This document shows positions 61,160 through 64,000 of a stretch of 64,000 nucleotides of DNA, in pieces. The position numbers and the translations under genes are program-made. Within the stretch, counting starts at the first letter, position 1. Each line of letters starts with the position of its first letter. The notes beneath the pieces were generated by a model. That model saw only the letters and a list, made by a program, of their open reading frames with translations, had not been told where the DNA came from and searched no databases. Source of the DNA: Myxococcales bacterium (lineage in GTDB: Bacteria > Myxococcota_A > Bradymonadia > UBA7976 > UBA1532); NCBI GenBank assembly GCA_020633555.1, contig JACKDL010000007.1, positions 1 to 64,000 on the forward strand, in the 5' to 3' direction.

Positions 61160-61818
61160 CGCGGGCCTTCTACCACGCCCAGCACCCGCTGCCCGAACTC
61201 ATGCAGGCTGCCCAGCCGCCAGTCGGCCAGCGTGAAGCGGGGATCGCCGCGGTGCTCGGGGGCGGGCACCACCGCCGCGGCCATGCGGGCGGCCTTCGCC
61301 GCCACGAGCCCCGTCAGCGAGTCCTCCACAGCCAGACAGGCCGTGGCCGGCACCCCCAGCCGGGCCGCCGCGGTCAGGTACACGGCCGGGTGGGGCTTGC
61401 CCAGCGGCTCGTCCTGCGCCGAGTGCCAGAAGGCCACGCGGGTGTGCAGGTCCAGGGCGCGCAGGCAGGCGGGCACCAGCCGGCGTGGGGCGCTCGTGGC
61501 CACCGCCACGGGCAGGCCCGCCGCGCGGGCGACGTCCACGGCCTCCAGGGCCCCCGGCATGGGCACCGCCTCCCGGGCCACCAGGGCCAGCATCTCGTCC
61601 ACGATGGCCTCCGCCACCGCCTCGTCCGCCGGGCCCGCCCAGGGCTGGCGGGCGCGCCAGAAGGCCACCACGTCGTCCAGCCGCAGCCCCATGGTCTGAG
61701 CGCAGTCGGCCTCGGTCAGGGCCACGCCCAGGGCGCCGAACACCCGCACCTCGGCGCGGCGCCACAGCGGCTCGGAGTCGATGAGCAGGCCGTCCAGATC
61801 GAAGAGCACCCCGTGCAT
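61156..61818 (-). CDS. HAD-family sugar-phosphate phosphatase, HxpB/YniC-like
   Basis: 220 aa. HAD motifs: I FDLDGLLIDSEPLW, II ATSAP, III with KPHPAVYL, IV LAVEDSLTGLVAAKAARMAA. The stretches DSEPLWRRAEVRVFGALGV and APEHRGDPRFTLADWRLGSL match E. coli hexitol/2-deoxyglucose 6-phosphate phosphatase closely in wording and spacing. ATG 61818 chosen over in-frame ATG 61839 because the family starts directly before the DLDG strand. Promiscuous phosphatase; physiological substrate unproven. Coupled to the NlpC/P60 lipoprotein gene. Confidence 0.88.
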   Translation of the reverse strand: MHGVLFDLDGLLIDSEPLWRRAEVRVFGALGVALTEADCAQTMGLRLDDVVAFWRARQPWAGPADEAVAEAIVDEMLALVAREAVPMPGALEAVDVARAAGLPVAVATSAPRRLVPACLRALDLHTRVAFWHSAQDEPLGKPHPAVYLTAAARLGVPATACLAVEDSLTGLVAAKAARMAAAVVPAPEHRGDPRFTLADWRLGSLHEFGQRVLGVVEGPR

Positions 61819-61868
61819 CACCCACGCCTCCCTGGGCATCCTGCCCTCTGCTGTGCCCGGAGGTGCCT

Positions 61869-62204
61869 GTGGACCGCAACCCGCCCCTGGATCGCAAGCC
61901 CGTGGTCATCTTCTCCAGCCTGAACCTGGCCGAGGCCCACCTGGTGCACCAGGCCCTGCGCCAGGCCCGCCTGAAGGCCACCCTGCGCAACGCCCTGAGG
62001 GCGCCCCTGATGGGCGAGATCCCCGCCGACGACGCCCGCGCCGAGGTGACGGTTGCGCCCGAAGACGAGGCGGCCGCCCAGGCGGTCATCGCCGCGCTCG
62101 AGGCGCAGGGGCAGGGCGACGAGTGGGCCTGCCGTGACTGCGGCGAGGCCAACCCGGCCAGCTTCGAGATCTGCTGGCAGTGCGGGCGCGCTCACGTGCC
62201 TTGA
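61869..62204 (+). CDS. Small DUF2007-like protein with zinc-finger end
   Basis: 111 aa from GTG 61869; GGAGG ends six bases upstream. GTG 61863 also lies in frame but would use that SD itself. N-terminal half VVIFSSLNLAEAHLVHQALR has the DUF2007 (putative signal-transducing) pattern. The C-terminal WACRDCGEANPASFEICWQC is a RanBP2-type zinc finger of four cysteines. Function unknown. Divergent from the HAD gene and overlapping the convergent thioesterase gene by 13 bases. Confidence 0.8.
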   Translation: MDRNPPLDRKPVVIFSSLNLAEAHLVHQALRQARLKATLRNALRAPLMGEIPADDARAEVTVAPEDEAAAQAVIAALEAQGQGDEWACRDCGEANPASFEICWQCGRAHVP

Positions 62205-62638
62205 GCGTCCCCGGGGGCGCGCAGGCCCTCCAGCGCGCGGCGTGTGGCCTCGGGCAGCGGCGCCGTGGCGCCGGCCGCGTAGTCGAAGTGCACCACCACC
62301 GAGTCGCCCTCAGCCGCCAGGGCCCCGTGGGCGCCGCTGTGCACCTCATAGATCAGCGTGAAGCTGGTGCGTCCGATGTGGGCTACGCCCACGTGCACGG
62401 TCACCGTGTCGGGGTGCGTCAGCGGGACGCGGAAGCGGCAGGCGCTGGTGGCCAGGATTGGGCCGGTGCCGGTCGCGGCCCGATCGGCCCGCAGCCCCAC
62501 CGCGTCCAGCAGGGCGATGCGAGCCTCCTCGAACCAGCGGAAGTACACCGTGTTGTTCACGTGGCCCAGGGCGTCCATGTCGCCCCAGAGCACGGGGCGC
62601 TGCACGGTGATGGGCCAGCGGGGGGCGGGCGGGGTCAC
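62192..62638 (-). CDS. Acyl-CoA thioesterase, 4-hydroxybenzoyl-CoA thioesterase fold
   Basis: 148 aa from GTG 62638 with GGAGG upstream. VLWGDMDALGHVNNTVYFRW is the hot-dog-fold signature with catalytic Asp (D in WGDMD) and the invariant HVNN; FEEARIALLD follows. Hydrolyses acyl-CoA thioesters; chain length unknown. An in-frame ATG at 62695 would add 19 residues not typical for the family. Stands alone, convergent with the DUF2007-like gene. Confidence 0.88.
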   Translation of the reverse strand: MTPPAPRWPITVQRPVLWGDMDALGHVNNTVYFRWFEEARIALLDAVGLRADRAATGTGPILATSACRFRVPLTHPDTVTVHVGVAHIGRTSFTLIYEVHSGAHGALAAEGDSVVVHFDYAAGATAPLPEATRRALEGLRAPGDAQGT

Positions 62639-62709
62639 GTCACGGGCCTCCTGGTCAGGTGCGTCAAAATGCCGCAAGTCGTCGCAAACTGCCATCCTGC
62701 CGCACTTTT

Positions 62710-62750
62710 CCAGGCCCTCCCTTGACGGCCTGGGGTGTCCTGTGCATTCT
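62710..62750 (+). promoter_or_regulatory. Candidate promoter and hairpin upstream of the 76-aa gene
   Basis: TTGACG (62722-62727), 17-base spacer, CATTCT (62745-62750). CCAGGCC (62710-62716) and GGCCTGG (62727-62733) form a 7-bp inverted repeat around the -35, which could be an operator. The -10 match is poor. Confidence 0.3.
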
Positions 62751-62827
62751 CCGCGCCCATCGAGCGGCCGGGGTGGCCCGGCGGCGCTCGCAAGTATTCG
62801 CTTTCTTACATGATTCGGGAGGGACCC

Positions 62828-63058
62828 ATGGCTTTTCGGCAGGTGGCTGACCGCGCAGCGCACAAGGTGGCCTTCGGCTTCATCACCCGGCAGATGCACC
62901 CCCAGCTCCGCGAGCCCGTCGAGGAGCTCCTGGATCGCGGCTACGGCGTGCTGAAGTTCGGCGAGACCTCCACCACCCTCGTGCGCGAGGGCTGGTTCGG
63001 CGAGCGCCAGATCACCGTCATGGTCAAGGACGACCAGGTCCGCATCGAGCGCAACTGA
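62828..63058 (+). CDS. Uncharacterised 76-residue protein
   Basis: 76 aa. ATG 62828 has GGGAGGGA upstream; the in-frame ATG at 62810 lies before that SD. Sequence is a helical part (AFRQVADRAAHKVAFGFITR) followed by beta-like VLKFGETSTTLVREGW and ERQITVMVKDDQVRIERN. No signal peptide, no recognised family. Regular codon use and a strong SD argue that it is real. Flanked by a palindromic stem-loop after the stop. Confidence 0.72.
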   Translation: MAFRQVADRAAHKVAFGFITRQMHPQLREPVEELLDRGYGVLKFGETSTTLVREGWFGERQITVMVKDDQVRIERN

Positions 63059-63063
63059 GCGCC

Positions 63064-63081
63064 CCGGGGCGCCCGCCCCGG
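63064..63081. terminator. GC stem-loop between convergent genes
   Basis: CCGGGGC (63064-63070), loop GCCC, GCCCCGG (63075-63081); an overlapping 14-base palindrome GCGCCCCGGGGCGC spans 63059-63072. Placed between convergent genes, so it may act in both directions. No T-run. Confidence 0.4.
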
Positions 63082-63082
63082 T

Positions 63083-63595
63083 TCACTCGCTCGCCGGGGC
63101 CTCTTGAGGCCCCTGCACCGAGCCTCGCACCTTGATCCGGCGGGCGCTGCGCCCAGCCGGCTCCCCCTTCACCAGGGCCTCCAGCGCCGCCGGCGTGCCG
63201 GCCATGGCCTCCAGGCCCTCCCCCTCGACCACGAAGACCTTGCGGAAGGTGTGCACCCCGGGTGGCAGCTCGTGGTTCGTGAGCACGGGGGTCCAGTGGC
63301 CCGTGGGCGGCTTCACGCCCACCGTCAGGCCGGTCACCTCGGTCACCGTCACCCGCAATCGCACCCGGGCCCCCACGGGCACCGTGGTGTCCCTGCGCCA
63401 GGCCTGCGTCTCGCCGCCCGGCCCGTCATGTTGCACCAGCACTTCGAGCACCAGCGGATCGCCGGGCCGCAGGTCGGGGGGCAGCGGCTCGCTCAGGATC
63501 TTGTCGGGGCGGTTCACCAGCAGCCAGCCGATGGTGGCCGACAGCAGCAGCACCGCCACGATGGACCAGGGGAAGCGCGGCTTCGGATCGGGCAT
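63083..63595 (-). CDS. Membrane-anchored protein of unknown function
   Basis: 170 aa. Short basic start, then one membrane helix WSIVAVLLLSATIGWLLV (uncleaved anchor, Asn/Arg after it). The outer part is beta-rich (VLEVLVQHDGPGGETQAWRR; ARVRLRVTVTEVTGLTVGVK). ATG 63595 has GGAGG directly upstream. Convergent with the 76-aa gene. No family recognised. Confidence 0.78.
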   Translation of the reverse strand: MPDPKPRFPWSIVAVLLLSATIGWLLVNRPDKILSEPLPPDLRPGDPLVLEVLVQHDGPGGETQAWRRDTTVPVGARVRLRVTVTEVTGLTVGVKPPTGHWTPVLTNHELPPGVHTFRKVFVVEGEGLEAMAGTPAALEALVKGEPAGRSARRIKVRGSVQGPQEAPASE

Positions 63596-63714
63596 GGGGC
63601 CTCCGGCGCAAAAGGCGCCCATCATGCATGGCGCGGCCCCTGGGGTCGACGACGGGGGGGCCTGGGCACCCAGGGCGCTTGGCGCGGCCCCGGAAACCGC
63701 CGATAGTGGCGGAC

Positions 63715-64000
63715 ATGCGCACGCGCCACCTGATCGTCGGTGCGGGGATCTTCGGGCTCACGGCGGCCCTGGAGCTTCGCCGGCGCGGCGCCCAGGTGGT
63801 GGTGCTGGATCCGGGCCCCCTGCCCAGCCCCATGGCGGCCTCCACCGACATCACCAAGGCCGTCCGCATGGACTATGGCGCCGACGAGGGGCTCACGGCG
63901 CTGGCGGATCAGGCCATCGTGGGGTGGCACGCCTGGAACGCGCGCTGGCCCGCGCCGCTGTACCACCCCACCGGCGTGCTGTACCTGCGCCGCACGCCCA
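63715..64000 (+). CDS. FAD-dependent oxidoreductase, DAO type (5' part only)
   Basis: 95 residues visible; the gene continues past base 64000. ATG 63715 begins MRTRHLIVGAGIFGLTAALE, a Rossmann FAD-binding motif GAGIFG, followed by an acidic strand end VVVLDPGPLP. Later AASTDITKAVRMDYG is like the His/Thr-containing loops of DAO-family sarcosine/amino-acid oxidases. Substrate unknown. Confidence 0.8.
   Translation, partial: MRTRHLIVGAGIFGLTAALELRRRGAQVVVLDPGPLPSPMAASTDITKAVRMDYGADEGLTALADQAIVGWHAWNARWPAPLYHPTGVLYLRRTP

Overview
The window is about 72% G+C and almost wholly coding (about 52 protein genes, one tRNA). It looks like a chromosome segment of a Myxococcota or related deltaproteobacterial lineage. 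The reasons are: transmembrane Ser/Thr kinases with an N-terminal zinc ribbon, an AgmX/PglI-type C-terminal domain, many lipoproteins with Asp/Pro/Gly/Ala linkers, thrombospondin type 3 and MopE-like calcium/metal motifs, Gly-rich repeats, TPR proteins, and an ordinary housekeeping core. No phage, intact insertion sequence or CRISPR array was seen.

Layout. 1-9,000: end of a Ca-binding-type lipoprotein, a sugar-nucleotide transferase, hflX (apparent CTG start), a GT-C-type membrane protein, a TPR protein, a Ser/Thr kinase and astA. 9,250-12,470: three tightly overlapping genes (SDR, multi-pass permease-like protein, sirtuin lacking its zinc cysteines). 12,480-25,900: TPR and AgmX-domain envelope proteins, a secreted isoamylase lipoprotein, ugd, lysC, a lipoprotein, a UDP-glucuronate epimerase-type enzyme, two HU genes and a DUF2723/TPR membrane protein. 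26,130-36,650: housekeeping run tRNA-Gln, prs, rplY, pth, hppA, rpsF, rpsR, rplI, dnaB, continuing into two response regulators (one a REC-HTH fusion) and a second Ser/Thr kinase with an apparent one-base frameshift. 36,770-46,030: surface lipoproteins (MopE-like and TSP3/Gly-repeat), a metal-efflux permease with HMA domain, a metallophosphoesterase and a ceramidase-like lipoprotein. 46,100-50,000: methyltransferase, PilZ protein, thioredoxin/TPR protein and TPR/PEGA-like protein. 50,076-54,710: a midasin-like AAA+ ATPase with five divergent N-terminal repeats, followed by a VWA protein with a degenerate zincin motif; this is the most unusual locus. 54,715-64,000: a palindromic intergenic element, a DUF1207-like protein, an endonuclease I lipoprotein, a large NlpC/P60 lipoprotein, a HAD phosphatase, small proteins, a thioesterase and the start of an FAD oxidoreductase.

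How they fit together. UDP-glucose dehydrogenase plus the epimerase would supply UDP-glucuronate/galacturonate, and the GT-C and DUF2723 proteins could use lipid-linked sugars for the envelope. The lipoproteins form a secreted or surface set: polymer degradation (isoamylase, endonuclease I, ceramidase-like, NlpC/P60) and Ca-binding surface structures. The kinases, response regulators and PilZ protein are signalling parts. The AAA+/VWA pair is a likely chaperone or remodelling machine with unknown client. Two genes (second kinase, AAA+ ATPase) each need removal of a single base to read through, which may be assembly error. All functional statements come from reading motifs in translated sequence; no database search was run.
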